A stretch of 59,109 nt of DNA from assembly GCA_014237605.1 (NCBI GenBank), contig JAAZZR010000004.1, forward strand, positions 1-59,109, read 5' to 3'. Below are positions 48,647 to 57,890 of this stretch, in pieces. The notes beneath the pieces are model-generated. The model worked only from the letters and a program-made list of their open reading frames with translations, ran no database searches and had not been told where the DNA came from. Every line of letters starts with the position of its first letter. Positions within the stretch are counted from its first letter, which is position 1. Position numbers and translations under genes: made by a program. Origin of the DNA: Nitrosomonadaceae bacterium (GTDB taxonomy: Bacteria; Pseudomonadota; Gammaproteobacteria; Burkholderiales; Nitrosomonadaceae).

Positions 48647-51211
48647 ATGGGTAAAGTTTTAATCATAGCTGAGAAACCATCTGTCGCTAGAGATATTGCG
48701 CGAGTTTTAGGTGGGTTTGTTAAACATACTGATTATTATGAGAGCGAAGAGTATGTATTATCATCAGCTGTGGGCCATTTACTGGAACTAGTGGTGCCAG
48801 AAAAATACGAGGTTAAGCGTGGTAAATGGAGCTTTGCAAATCTACCGGTAATCCCGCCTTACTTTGATCTCAACCCCATTGAGAAAACTAAGCCAAGATT
48901 AAAACTTCTAAAAAAACTCATTAAGCGGAAAGATGTTGATAAGCTAATTAACGCCTGTGATGCAGGGCGTGAGGGAGAGCTAATATTTCAATATATCGCA
49001 CGTTATGTAGCAACAAAAAAGCCGATTATGCGTCTATGGCTACAATCAATGACGCCGAGTTCGATAAAAGATGGGTTTGCAAAATTACTTGAGAACGAAG
49101 CTATGTACCCCTTAGCTCAGGCTGCTGTGAGCCGGTCTGAAGCTGACTGGTTAGTTGGCATTAATGGTACGCGGGTTATGACGGCATTTAATTCCCAAGA
49201 AGGTGGATTTCACAAAACCACAGTGGGTCGAGTACAAACACCTACTTTAACAATTCTAGTTGAACGGGAAGAGGTAATTAAAAAATTTATTTCTCGGGAC
49301 TACTGGGAGATTCATGGCACTTTCCTTGCAACAGATGGTAGCTATAATGGGCGTTGGTTTGATGAAAAATTTATTAAAAACAAAGAAAATGTAGAACAAA
49401 AAGCTGAGCGTGTGTGGGAGCATGAGACTGCTGAGTCCATTCGTATCAAATGCCATGGGAAGACTGGAATAGTTAGTGAGGTTAGTAAGCCCGCCAAAGA
49501 AACTTGTCCTCGACTATATGACCTTACTAGTTTGCAGCGGGATGCCAATGGACGATTTGGCTTCTCCGCTAAGATGACGCTCAGTCTGGCTCAAGCTTTA
49601 TATGAAAGACATAAAGTGTTGACGTATCCTCGAACTGATTCACGCGCATTACCCGAAGATTATATTTCAACTGTAAAAGATACCTTGGGAGAGATGAAAG
49701 ACTCTCAATATGGGATATTTGCCTCAAAAATTTTAGAATCTGAGTGGGTCAAACCAAGCAAGAGAATTTTTAATAACTCTAAAATCTCAGATCATTTTGC
49801 TATTATCCCAACCTCACTTAAGCCTAAGAAATTAAATGAGGCCGAGCAGAAACTTTATGATTTGGTAACTAAGCGTTTTCTGGCAATCTTCTATCCTGCT
49901 GCAGAATTTCTTGTAACTACCCGAGTCACCCGAGTTGAGAACGAGCCATTTAGAACCGAGGGGAAGGTAATGGTTAACCCTGGGTGGCAGTATGTTTACG
50001 GTAAAGAAGTTCGTGCAAATGGGACTGATAAAGACTCGGTTTTAGTAGCTGTGAAGCAAAATGAATCTGTGCATGCAGAGGAAATAGAAATAGTTGCAAA
50101 CCAGACCCGACCGCCAGCTAGATTTAATGAGGCAACATTATTATCAGCTATGGAGAGTGCAGGAAAATTAGTGGAAGATGGAGAGCTGCGCGAAGCAATG
50201 AGTGCAAAAGGACTGGGTACTCCTGCTACGAGGGCTTCAACTATTGAGGGACTAGTATATGAAAATTATTTGCAACGAATGGGTCGAGAATTACACCCTA
50301 CCGCTAAGGCTTTTTCTCTGATTATTCTTCTTCGCGGCTTGAAGGTCCCAGAACTGACATCACCTGAACTGACTGGAAATTGGGAATTTAAGCTGCGGCA
50401 AATTGAGCAAAATAAGCTGGAACGAGATTCATTCATGAAAGAAATTGCGAATATGACGAACCATATGGTTGAGCAGGCAAAAAACCATCGCGGTGAATCT
50501 ATAAGCGGGGATTTTTCTACTCTTACCTCGCCTTGCCCTAAATGTGGCGGAATAGTACAAGAAACTTACAAGAAATTTCAATGTGGGAAATGTGATTTTG
50601 CATTGTGGAAAATTTTGGCAGGTAGGCAATTTGAAGTGACTGAAATGGAAGAGCTGATTACGAAACGTGAAGTTGGTACGCTACAAGGCTTCCGGAGCAA
50701 AATGGGTAGGTTATTTAATGCAAATATAAGGCTTACAGATGAGTATGAAATGAAATTTGATTTTGGTGAAACTAATGATGAAAGCACAGAGGAGGTAGAC
50801 TTCTCAGGTCAGGACTCGTTGGGGAAATGCCTCAAGTGTGATGGCCGAGTATTTGAGCATGGGATTAGTTACATTTGTGAAAAATCTGTCGGAGCCGCCC
50901 GAACATGTAATTTTAAAACAGGAAAAATAATTCTTAATCGCCCAATGGAGCGGGAGCAAGTTACAAAGCTATTACTCACTGGCAAGACGGACTTACTTAC
51001 TAAATTTATTTCCAAAAAAGGAAGGCCTTTTTCAGCTTATTTGGCAGCAGATGATAGCGGTAAAACAAGATTTGAGTTTGAAGACAAACGAGCAAAGGTC
51101 GGCTCTAAAGTTAAAACAATCAATCCTAAAATAAAGAAGCCAGCTACTAAGAAGTCAGTCGCCAAGAAGTCAGTCGCCAAGAAGTCAGTCGCCAAGAAGT
51201 CAGTCGCCTAG
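48647..51211 (+). CDS. topB: DNA topoisomerase III with lysine-rich repeat tail
   Basis: 854 residues. Type IA topoisomerase with toprim (IAEKPSVARDIARVL and DAGREGELIF at 105-114), the active-site Tyr327 in KVLTYPRTDSR, then domains 2/4 and C-terminal regions with two Cys-cluster zinc-like motifs (CPKCGGIVQETYKKFQCGKC and CLKCDG with a later CNFK). After ~825 residues the gene ends in tandem KKSVA pentapeptides, which add a basic tail. Function: decatenation and resolution of recombination intermediates. The ATG has GAGAG eight bases upstream. Confidence 0.93.
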   Translation: MGKVLIIAEKPSVARDIARVLGGFVKHTDYYESEEYVLSSAVGHLLELVVPEKYEVKRGKWSFANLPVIPPYFDLNPIEKTKPRLKLLKKLIKRKDVDKLINACDAGREGELIFQYIARYVATKKPIMRLWLQSMTPSSIKDGFAKLLENEAMYPLAQAAVSRSEADWLVGINGTRVMTAFNSQEGGFHKTTVGRVQTPTLTILVEREEVIKKFISRDYWEIHGTFLATDGSYNGRWFDEKFIKNKENVEQKAERVWEHETAESIRIKCHGKTGIVSEVSKPAKETCPRLYDLTSLQRDANGRFGFSAKMTLSLAQALYERHKVLTYPRTDSRALPEDYISTVKDTLGEMKDSQYGIFASKILESEWVKPSKRIFNNSKISDHFAIIPTSLKPKKLNEAEQKLYDLVTKRFLAIFYPAAEFLVTTRVTRVENEPFRTEGKVMVNPGWQYVYGKEVRANGTDKDSVLVAVKQNESVHAEEIEIVANQTRPPARFNEATLLSAMESAGKLVEDGELREAMSAKGLGTPATRASTIEGLVYENYLQRMGRELHPTAKAFSLIILLRGLKVPELTSPELTGNWEFKLRQIEQNKLERDSFMKEIANMTNHMVEQAKNHRGESISGDFSTLTSPCPKCGGIVQETYKKFQCGKCDFALWKILAGRQFEVTEMEELITKREVGTLQGFRSKMGRLFNANIRLTDEYEMKFDFGETNDESTEEVDFSGQDSLGKCLKCDGRVFEHGISYICEKSVGAARTCNFKTGKIILNRPMEREQVTKLLLTGKTDLLTKFISKKGRPFSAYLAADDSGKTRFEFEDKRAKVGSKVKTINPKIKKPATKKSVAKKSVAKKSVAKKSVA
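51134..51208 (+). repeat. 15-base tandem repeat at the 3' end of topB
   Basis: Four identical copies of AAGAAGTCAGTCGCC at 51149-51208, preceded by a diverged copy (AAGAAGCCAGCTACT) at 51134-51148, just before the stop codon. They encode KKSVA units. The perfect identity suggests recent copy-number change by slippage. Confidence 0.95.
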
Positions 51212-51348
51212 AATTAGATTAACTATCTTATTCTAGAAGATAACTGCTTCCTAGACGAAAAACTAATAGGGGCCATTTTCTTGAGTTCTTAGGCTAAGGT
51301 TTGTACCTATGCTTAGACGCCATATTATTTCTCAGCAAGTGGAATAGA

Positions 51349-51609
51349 TTACAGTTGTACGCCAAATATCTGAGGAAAGAAATATTTCAAAATAAACCCT
51401 ACGACCATGATCATCAGTATCAGGCTAGTAATAACAGCCAACCCTTCTCCGATGGTCGATAGTAGTGTTGAGCCAAGGCTTCCAAATTCAACATCTCCAG
51501 ATTCATTGCGTCGACTTTCCTTACGTCTCCTAACCCAAATATGAAGCCCTATGGCGACCGGGATAAGGAAAAGTGCCATTAATAGATTTAATCCAGCATC
51601 ATCAGTCAT
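51349..51609 (-). CDS. Small two-helix membrane protein, unknown
   Basis: 86 residues: helix 1 (about 8-25, LLMALFLIPVAIGLHIWV), a charged cytosolic loop RRRKESRRNESGD, and helix 2 (about 51-77). AAGG lies ten bases before its ATG. The positive-inside pattern is clear but no family is recognised. It is convergent with topB and downstream of the mscL pseudogene on the same strand; a role in osmotic or membrane function would be a guess. Confidence 0.5.
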   Translation of the reverse strand: MTDDAGLNLLMALFLIPVAIGLHIWVRRRKESRRNESGDVEFGSLGSTLLSTIGEGLAVITSLILMIMVVGFILKYFFPQIFGVQL

Positions 51610-51730
51610 AACTAATCTACCTTATAAATAAAATATTGTTATAAAACCTTAAATTAACTGTGTAATACAGTTATGAGAAAATATTTAAGGGTTTAGTTTA
51701 AGAGTTAAAAAATATTAGTAATAATATATA

Positions 51731-52072
51731 TTCTTCTTCTTTTAGTATGTCACGTATATCAAAAAGTAGTAATTCTTACTTTCTATTTTCTCTTTTCTAA
51801 ATTAATTGCTTTTTATCGCTTTAGATATCACGAATGCTATAATTATAGAATCAAATATTGTATGTATAAATGTACCATAAGATATCTATATAGCAGTAAC
51901 GCCCCCTGGTTTTTATTTTAATGTGAAGGTAGGTTTCTTGAAGTCCGCTCCGAATTAATTATTCTAATGAGGAAACGATCTTCCCAAACATGGCTCCAAT
52001 GAGCACATCAACAGCTATGTCAACAGCTTCTACTTTTATTGAAGATTCTTTGAATTCAGTCATCATGCTCAT
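51731..52072 (-). pseudogene. mscL: Decayed mscL (large-conductance mechanosensitive channel)
   Basis: No intact frame remains, but the minus strand reads as MscL in three pieces. From the ATG at 52072: MSMMTEFKESS, then AVDIAVDVLIGAMFGKIVSS, ending in TAA after SLE. After a frame change and loss of the VNDVIMPPLG region: GADFKKPTFTLK, with stops, then ISYGTFIHTIFDSIIIAFVI (51892-51830), then in a third frame LLLFDIRDILKEEE, matching the MscL C-terminal LLTEIRDLLKEK. Premature stops occur after LE, TLK, VTAI and KSN. The decay looks advanced but the order and length are those of mscL. Confidence 0.88.
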
Positions 52073-52251
52073 AATTATCTCTTGTTGTTAAGATAATATG
52101 CGGAAATACAAAATTTCTAACCCCATTAATATGGAAACAGTGTTCTGTGATTATAGCTAATAATATTTATTAGCGCATAATTGAGCCCTATATGTAGAGA
52201 TTAATGACTAGTAATCCAAAGATTTAATAATTTTATATTTACTCTCATGTC

Positions 52252-53409
52252 ATGAATGAAAAATCTAATTTGCCAATATCTACAGCAGTTGCTGTTTATC
52301 CGGTTACTAACCGTCAAGAATTAAGAAAATTTATTGACGTCCCCTGGATCGTTTACGCAAATGACCCTGTGTGGGTACCACCGTTACGTCTTGAGAGACG
52401 TTGGCATTTTTCTAAATCAAATCCTTTTTTTGGGCACGGAGAATGGCAGGCTTGGATTGCATACCGTGATAATAAACCAGTTGGAAGAATTAGCGCGCAA
52501 ATTGATCAGCTCCATCGTCAACGGTACGGAGCAGATACTGGCCATTTTGGATTATTAGAAAGCGTGAATGATAAGGAGGTGTTTTCAGAGCTTATGCAGA
52601 CTGCAGAGAAATGGCTTGTGGAAAGAGGGACTAAAAATGTAAGTGGGCCATATAATTTTTCTATTAATCAGGAATGCGGGGTGCTTGTGAGTGGTTTTGA
52701 TACGCCGCCAATGGTTATGATGCCGCACTCACCCAAGTGGTATGGGCAACTTCTTGAAGAGCAAGGCTATTATCCATTAAAGGATCTGCTTGCCTATTTA
52801 TTTAAGGCAGACATGGAAGTCCCAAAAATTATGCGTATTTTGGTAGATAAATTTTCTACCCGAGTTCATAAAAGGATGATACGTCGCAATCAATTTAAAG
52901 CAGAAATAGAGGTGCTAAGAAGTATTTTTAATGACGCATGGTCGGATAACTGGGGTTTTATTCCTTTTACTGAAGCAGAATTCTCTGAACTTGGGAGTAC
53001 ATTTCGTTTTCTCCTAAAGGATGAGTATATTCAAATTGTTGAGGTTGATGGAGTCCCGGCGGCATTTATGGTGGTATTACCAAATTTGAATGAGGTTTTT
53101 GCTAAACTTAATGGGAACCTATTACCATTGGGCTGGTTTCAGCTGATTAAAAAGTTAAAATTTGATCAAATTAGTACAGGCCGAATACCTTTAATGGGCG
53201 TACGCAAGAAATTCCAGAATACTCCGTTAGGGGCTGCATTAGCCTGTATGATGATTGAAGCACCAAGAGAAATTGGTCTTTCCAGAGGGATTCGCGAAAT
53301 TGAGGTGTCTTGGATACTTGAAGATAATAAATCTATGCGGGGGATGATTGAGAAACTGGCGGGCGTCCCAGAATATAAGCGCTATCGAATTTTTGGAAAA
53401 ACTTTATGA
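52252..53409 (+). CDS. GNAT-like conserved protein heading the lipid-type gene train
   Basis: 385 residues. Motifs read as a two-lobed acyltransferase-like protein of a family often annotated as N-acetyltransferase or, in older records, 'dATP pyrophosphohydrolase': VPPLRLERRWHFSKSNPFFG, EWQAWIAYRDNKPVGRISAQ, GPYNFSINQECGVLVSGF, YYPLKDLLAYLF, and C-terminal VPPM-like blocks ending in YKRYRIFGK. I am unsure of its substrate; in this context it may act on an acyl or amino group of a lipid precursor. Its start has no good ribosome site. It is followed by the nucleotidyltransferase gene after 24 bases. Confidence 0.72.
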   Translation: MNEKSNLPISTAVAVYPVTNRQELRKFIDVPWIVYANDPVWVPPLRLERRWHFSKSNPFFGHGEWQAWIAYRDNKPVGRISAQIDQLHRQRYGADTGHFGLLESVNDKEVFSELMQTAEKWLVERGTKNVSGPYNFSINQECGVLVSGFDTPPMVMMPHSPKWYGQLLEEQGYYPLKDLLAYLFKADMEVPKIMRILVDKFSTRVHKRMIRRNQFKAEIEVLRSIFNDAWSDNWGFIPFTEAEFSELGSTFRFLLKDEYIQIVEVDGVPAAFMVVLPNLNEVFAKLNGNLLPLGWFQLIKKLKFDQISTGRIPLMGVRKKFQNTPLGAALACMMIEAPREIGLSRGIREIEVSWILEDNKSMRGMIEKLAGVPEYKRYRIFGKTL

Positions 53410-53433
53410 TTACTTATTTTAGTAAAAATTATA

Positions 53434-54282
53434 GTGCTGGAGGCTAAAATCCCAAGTAAGAAAATAGAGAAATTTGTTGCAATTGTGCTGGCTGCAGATC
53501 GTACCGCTAATGATCCGGTTGCTAACAAATCAGGTATGGCCTGCAAGGCATTTACACCGATTTGTGGGGTGCCAATGATAATTCGTGTATTAGATGCTCT
53601 TGAAGAGAGCGGCGTGATTGAGAGAATTGTTTTATGTGGCCCACCAGAATCCTCGCTGGCTGCTTGTCCGGAGTTGGAACAGCGGATAGGAAGTGGGTAC
53701 GTCACTTGGGTGCCAAACCTAGATTCTCCGAGTCGGAGTGCTAATAGAGGATTTGAGTATATAGATAAAGAAGCTCCAGTGTTCTTGACAACAGCTGATC
53801 ATGCGTTATTAACTCCAGAGATCGTAAGATATTTTCTTTGCGAGTCCAGTAAAGCTGACAGTGATGTTACTGTGGGATTGGTTGAACATAAAAATGTAAT
53901 GGCTTCTTTTCCGGGAACTAAACGAACTGTAATAAGGCTTCGTGACGGAAATTTCTGTGGCTGTAATCTTTATGCTTTTCTTAACCCTTGTGGTCGTAAT
54001 TTAGTTCCATTCTGGAGAAAGGCTGAAGATTTGCGAAAGAAACCATGGAAACTAGTTGGAGAAATACTGGGCCCAATAGCTATTTTGTTATATTTATTAA
54101 GAATATCAAAACTTAATCAAGCATTAAATGCTGTGTCTGCTAAGGTGGGCGTTAGATCACAAGCAGTAATCATTCCTTATGCTAATGCCGGGGTAGATGT
54201 AGATAAGGCAGAAGATATAACGCTTGTAGAATCCGTCCTAGAGAAAGAGGCGTTGGTCTCACGTGAGAATAACAGTACATAA
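53434..54282 (+). CDS. MobA-like NTP transferase (nucleotidyltransferase)
   Basis: 282 residues with the N-terminal nucleotidyltransferase fold: VAIVLAADRTANDP, CKAFTPICGVPMIIRVLDAL (Lys38), FLTTADHALLTPEIV (metal Asp122) and the C-terminal NAGVDVDKAEDITLVESVL (DVDxxED). These are marks of enzymes that activate an alcohol phosphate as a CDP- or NDP-derivative. Start codon is uncertain: GTG at 53434 lacks a ribosome site, while GGAGG lies five bases before an in-frame ATC at 53449. The product may feed the phosphotransferase at 56.7 kb (inference). Confidence 0.8.
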   Translation: MLEAKIPSKKIEKFVAIVLAADRTANDPVANKSGMACKAFTPICGVPMIIRVLDALEESGVIERIVLCGPPESSLAACPELEQRIGSGYVTWVPNLDSPSRSANRGFEYIDKEAPVFLTTADHALLTPEIVRYFLCESSKADSDVTVGLVEHKNVMASFPGTKRTVIRLRDGNFCGCNLYAFLNPCGRNLVPFWRKAEDLRKKPWKLVGEILGPIAILLYLLRISKLNQALNAVSAKVGVRSQAVIIPYANAGVDVDKAEDITLVESVLEKEALVSRENNST

Positions 54283-54338
54283 CGTTACTTTGGTATGTAG
54301 TAACCTGGCTTCACTACAAAATTTGCAAGAGAGCGTTC

Positions 54339-55415
54339 ATGAAGATAATAGATAAATATATTACACGTGAGTTATTGATTCCTTTCACAGTGTTAATTGT
54401 AATTCTGAGTGGATTATTTTCTAGTTTTAGCAGTGCTCGTTTTCTTGCAGAGGCAGTAACCGAGTCACTTGGCATCTTTGCTATGCTGGAGTTGGTAGGC
54501 CTTAAGACTTTAATTGCTTTAGAGGTGCTGGTGCCGATTGCCCTTTACATTGCTGTAATAATTGGGCTTGGCAGAATGAATAGGGATCAGGAAATTAATG
54601 TATTACGTTCTGCAGGAATTAGTGAGCACCGTATAATTTATGCTGTGCTTATAATTGCGATTCCAGTTGGAATTATAAGCGGTGTACTTTCTATGTTTGC
54701 TCGTCCTTGGGCATACGAAGAGAGTTATATTCTAAATGCTCAGGCAGAGGCAGAATTAAATACTGATCGATTTCAGGCCGGGCGCTTTTATGGAAGTGAG
54801 AAAAGTGGCAGAGTAGTTTACATTGATTCTAAGGATGAATCCGGCAAAGAAATGAGAAATATCTTTCACTTTGTAAGTAAGGAAGGTGGAAGTGAAATTC
54901 TCTTCGCTAAAGAGGGGATCCAGAAGCGTCCAGCTCGTGGGGAGCGGCCCCAATTACATCTATTCGATGGTAATTTATATAAACTTAAACATGCTTCTAC
55001 AAAAGATACAGTATCCCATTTTGAGAAACTAGTATATTTCGACGATGATAGTAATGAGCTGGATTATAAGCGCAAATCAACAGCGACTAGAACTCTGATG
55101 GACTCGGACCGTCCACCTGACATCGCCGAGCTTCAATGGCGGTTATCTCGGCCAATTTCAACTATTTTGTTGGCCTTAATTGCTATACCATTTAGCCGCA
55201 CTTCTCCTCGACGTACGGAGGGGGAGAGGATTTATTTTTACGCAGCTCTGGTTTTTGCAATTTATTATATCTTAAGTGGTTTAGCCCAGACTTGGGTAGA
55301 ACAGGGAATAATAGGAAGTGTACCCGGAGTGTGGTGGCTGTACGTATTAATGGCTGTTGTTTCACTTAGCTTGCTTTTTCCTAATGGTTGGAAACAATTG
55401 TTTCGGTCCAAATGA
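54339..55415 (+). CDS. lptF: LptF-family permease
   Basis: 358 residues. Six predicted membrane helices in two groups (about 15-110 and 270-355) with a large periplasmic jellyroll-like region in between, the LptF/LptG architecture. Seen: MKIIDKYITRELLIPFTV, GLGRMNRDQEINVLRSAGI, and TEGERIYFYAALVFAIYYIL. In the Lpt system LptF/G with LptB energise LPS removal from the inner membrane. The stop overlaps lptG by four bases. AGAG is present upstream of the ATG. No lptB or lptC is in view. Confidence 0.9.
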   Translation: MKIIDKYITRELLIPFTVLIVILSGLFSSFSSARFLAEAVTESLGIFAMLELVGLKTLIALEVLVPIALYIAVIIGLGRMNRDQEINVLRSAGISEHRIIYAVLIIAIPVGIISGVLSMFARPWAYEESYILNAQAEAELNTDRFQAGRFYGSEKSGRVVYIDSKDESGKEMRNIFHFVSKEGGSEILFAKEGIQKRPARGERPQLHLFDGNLYKLKHASTKDTVSHFEKLVYFDDDSNELDYKRKSTATRTLMDSDRPPDIAELQWRLSRPISTILLALIAIPFSRTSPRRTEGERIYFYAALVFAIYYILSGLAQTWVEQGIIGSVPGVWWLYVLMAVVSLSLLFPNGWKQLFRSK

Positions 55416-56485
55416 TACTAATAATTGATCGTTATCTTGCATTCCGAGTTTTTGTTGGTCTGTGTATTGCAACTGCAGTACTTTTACCCTTATTTAGCTT
55501 TCTAGATTTGTTAGAGCAGCTTGATGATGTAGGTAAGGGAACATATCAGGTTAAAGATGCCTTTGTTCACACTGCGTTAATGTTGCCGCGAAGATTTAGT
55601 CAGTTAGCACCATTTATTGCATTATTAGGTACTGTAATTGCATTAGGGGGGCTGGCGAAAAATTTAGAATTAACTGCAATGCAAGTGGCTGCTATTTCTC
55701 CTGTTCGTTTAAGTAAGGCGCCACTTTGTATCGGGATTATTCTCTTAATTTTTATTGCCTTAGTGGAGCAATTTGTAGCCCCCGAACTTCAGCAAAAAGC
55801 GATTTCACATAAGGCCGTAGCACTTGATAAGAGCGTGCAGCTTGGTAAGAATCTTGGAATCTGGACTCGAAATGAGAGAAATATATTACGTATTGGTGAA
55901 ATGATAACCACCAAAAAAGCTATAAATGTAGAAATATTAAATTTTGATAAAAATGGTTTTCTGTTGACCTATACGCATGCTAAATATGCTGATATTAATG
56001 ATAAAAATTTATGGGAATTACGTGAAGTCATTAGTAAGACATTCAGTGAGACAGAGGAAGAGATAGAATCTATAAGCTTAGACTCAATGCAGTGGAAATC
56101 ATTTGTGAACCCAACTGACATTTCGATTTTAAATAAGTCGCCAGAAAGTTTGTCACCTGTTGATTTATTTCAACATGTGCGTTTCTTAAAAGATACTGGC
56201 CAGGAAGCCGACGCATATGAATTGGCATTATGGCGAAAAGCAGGGGGGGCATTTACAACAATCGCAATGTTATTACTATCTATTCCTTTTGTTTTTGGGT
56301 CATCTAGGACTGGTTTTGCTAATAAATTGGTGTTTGCAGTAATGGCCGGTATTAGCGTTTATCTTCTTGACCAAATTATTGCAAATGCAGGTTTGTTGTT
56401 ACATTTTTCCCCAGCTTTTACGGCATTATCTCCAGGATTGGCACTGATTCTAGTTGCTAATATTTGGTTGCGGAGGATCCGTTAG
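55412..56485 (+). CDS. lptG: LptG-family permease
   Basis: 357 residues with the LptG pattern: MILIIDRYLAFRVFVG, ALLGTVIALGGLAKNLELTAM (coupling helix region), a periplasmic jellyroll core and C-terminal helices SIPFVFGSSRTGFANKLVFAV. The ATG at 55412 sits inside the lptF stop (ATGA), giving tight coupling; a longer TTG frame at 55388 is unlikely. Together with LptF it is a transmembrane ABC-type exporter half. Confidence 0.9.
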   Translation: MILIIDRYLAFRVFVGLCIATAVLLPLFSFLDLLEQLDDVGKGTYQVKDAFVHTALMLPRRFSQLAPFIALLGTVIALGGLAKNLELTAMQVAAISPVRLSKAPLCIGIILLIFIALVEQFVAPELQQKAISHKAVALDKSVQLGKNLGIWTRNERNILRIGEMITTKKAINVEILNFDKNGFLLTYTHAKYADINDKNLWELREVISKTFSETEEEIESISLDSMQWKSFVNPTDISILNKSPESLSPVDLFQHVRFLKDTGQEADAYELALWRKAGGAFTTIAMLLLSIPFVFGSSRTGFANKLVFAVMAGISVYLLDQIIANAGLLLHFSPAFTALSPGLALILVANIWLRRIR

Positions 56486-56656
56486 CTGATAAAATCAGTT
56501 GTCTTTATACGACCATATGATAGCTATACATTAGTTCCTATTGTGACAGTAATGTTGCATAGAGAATTATGCGTGCTGTTTTTTATTTAATTGAATAATA
56601 TTTAATTTGGATAGGGTCATGGTGTATGACTTTAGGAAAATAATTTAGAGCTATAG

Positions 56657-57880
56657 ATGACTACTTTTGTTTATATCGTTGGTGATAGTGAAGTTAACGT
56701 CTGGGGTTTAAGTGGGCGAGAACGATTGCATCGGATGCTAAAAGCTCACCATGAACGAATTACTTTGGTTGATGATCTTGGGAATATTCCTGATGGAGGA
56801 TCGGTATTATTTCTATGTGCCGATCATTTGTTTGATGCGAGGGTTCTATCAACACTAGTTCAGACAAAATCTAATCTAATTTTAGATAGTAATAGTGATC
56901 AAATAGCTGCCATTCATATTACTGATGGAAATGCGTCTAATGTCCTGGCAGATTTCCTGGGAGCAGGGGATGGGAATGCTATTTCTGTTTTCCCTCATTA
57001 TTCGCTAGATGAACTAAATTTGAATCTTCAACAAAAAAATCTGAAGAAGAAAGATGCTCCCTATTTATTTTTTATTAATAGGGCTAATTACAAAGTTCTT
57101 GAATCAGAGTTATTTTCAGGGTCATACAAGGGTGTTACTGATTTGGTAACCAAATGGGTTTGGCCGGCACCTGCTTCCTGGATCACTCACCTTTGTGTTC
57201 GTATAGGTTTGTCGCCGAATCATGTCACGTTAATGAGCTACGTATTTGCTATATTGGCAGGAGTTTCCTTTTGGTTTGGTAGCTACGGGATAGGGCTGCT
57301 GATGGGGTGGATCATGACATTCCTAGATACTGTAGATGGGAAATTGGCAAGGGTAACCGTTACTTCCAGTCGCTTAGGTGACGTTCTTGATCATGGTCTA
57401 GACATTATTCATCCGCCACTTTGGTATATGGCATGGGGGATTGGATTAAGCGCAGTTTCGCTATCAGTGTCTGGCTTGGAAGTATTGATATGGCTAATGT
57501 TCATTGGTTATATAGGGGGAAGAATATGTGAAGGGGTTTTTCAGTTCTTTGTGGGATCATTTGATATATTTATATGGCAAAAGTTTGATTCATTCAATCG
57601 ATTGATTACTGCTCGGCGCAATCCTAATCTAATATTGTTGACGGGTGGTTGGATTATTGATCAGCCTGATTTCGGGTTTTTTGCAGTGGTTATATGGCAT
57701 TTAATCTCTACAGCTATTCTTGTCATACGAGTAGTTTATGGCTGGCGTGCAAAATATCATAATGGTCCATTGAAGTCGTGGTTTGAAGAAATTGCACCTA
57801 ATCAAGAAGATGGAGGACTGGCAGTACGGATTTTTACCCGCACACCAGTTAGTATTAATGACAGAAGAGTTACGAATTAA
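56657..57880 (+). CDS. Nucleotidyltransferase-like / CDP-alcohol phosphatidyltransferase fusion
   Basis: 407 residues. An N-terminal domain (about 1-160) looks like a degenerate nucleotidyltransferase: it has VLFLCADHLFDARVLSTL (Asp56), but no GxGxR or Lys motif. The C-terminal domain is a membrane CDP-alcohol phosphotransferase with the intact motif D224-x2-D227-G-x2-A-R-x8-G-x3-D245-x3-D249. The fusion recalls the archaeal inositol-phosphate cytidylyltransferase/DIPP synthase. It likely moves a phospho-alcohol from a CDP-activated donor onto a lipid acceptor, or vice versa. Substrates cannot be read from sequence. Confidence 0.85.
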   Translation: MTTFVYIVGDSEVNVWGLSGRERLHRMLKAHHERITLVDDLGNIPDGGSVLFLCADHLFDARVLSTLVQTKSNLILDSNSDQIAAIHITDGNASNVLADFLGAGDGNAISVFPHYSLDELNLNLQQKNLKKKDAPYLFFINRANYKVLESELFSGSYKGVTDLVTKWVWPAPASWITHLCVRIGLSPNHVTLMSYVFAILAGVSFWFGSYGIGLLMGWIMTFLDTVDGKLARVTVTSSRLGDVLDHGLDIIHPPLWYMAWGIGLSAVSLSVSGLEVLIWLMFIGYIGGRICEGVFQFFVGSFDIFIWQKFDSFNRLITARRNPNLILLTGGWIIDQPDFGFFAVVIWHLISTAILVIRVVYGWRAKYHNGPLKSWFEEIAPNQEDGGLAVRIFTRTPVSINDRRVTN

Positions 57881-57890
57881 GAAAATACAA

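Noticed and set aside
51134-51208. CRISPR-like short repeat array
   Set aside because: The 15-base units are contiguous without spacers and lie in frame inside topB.
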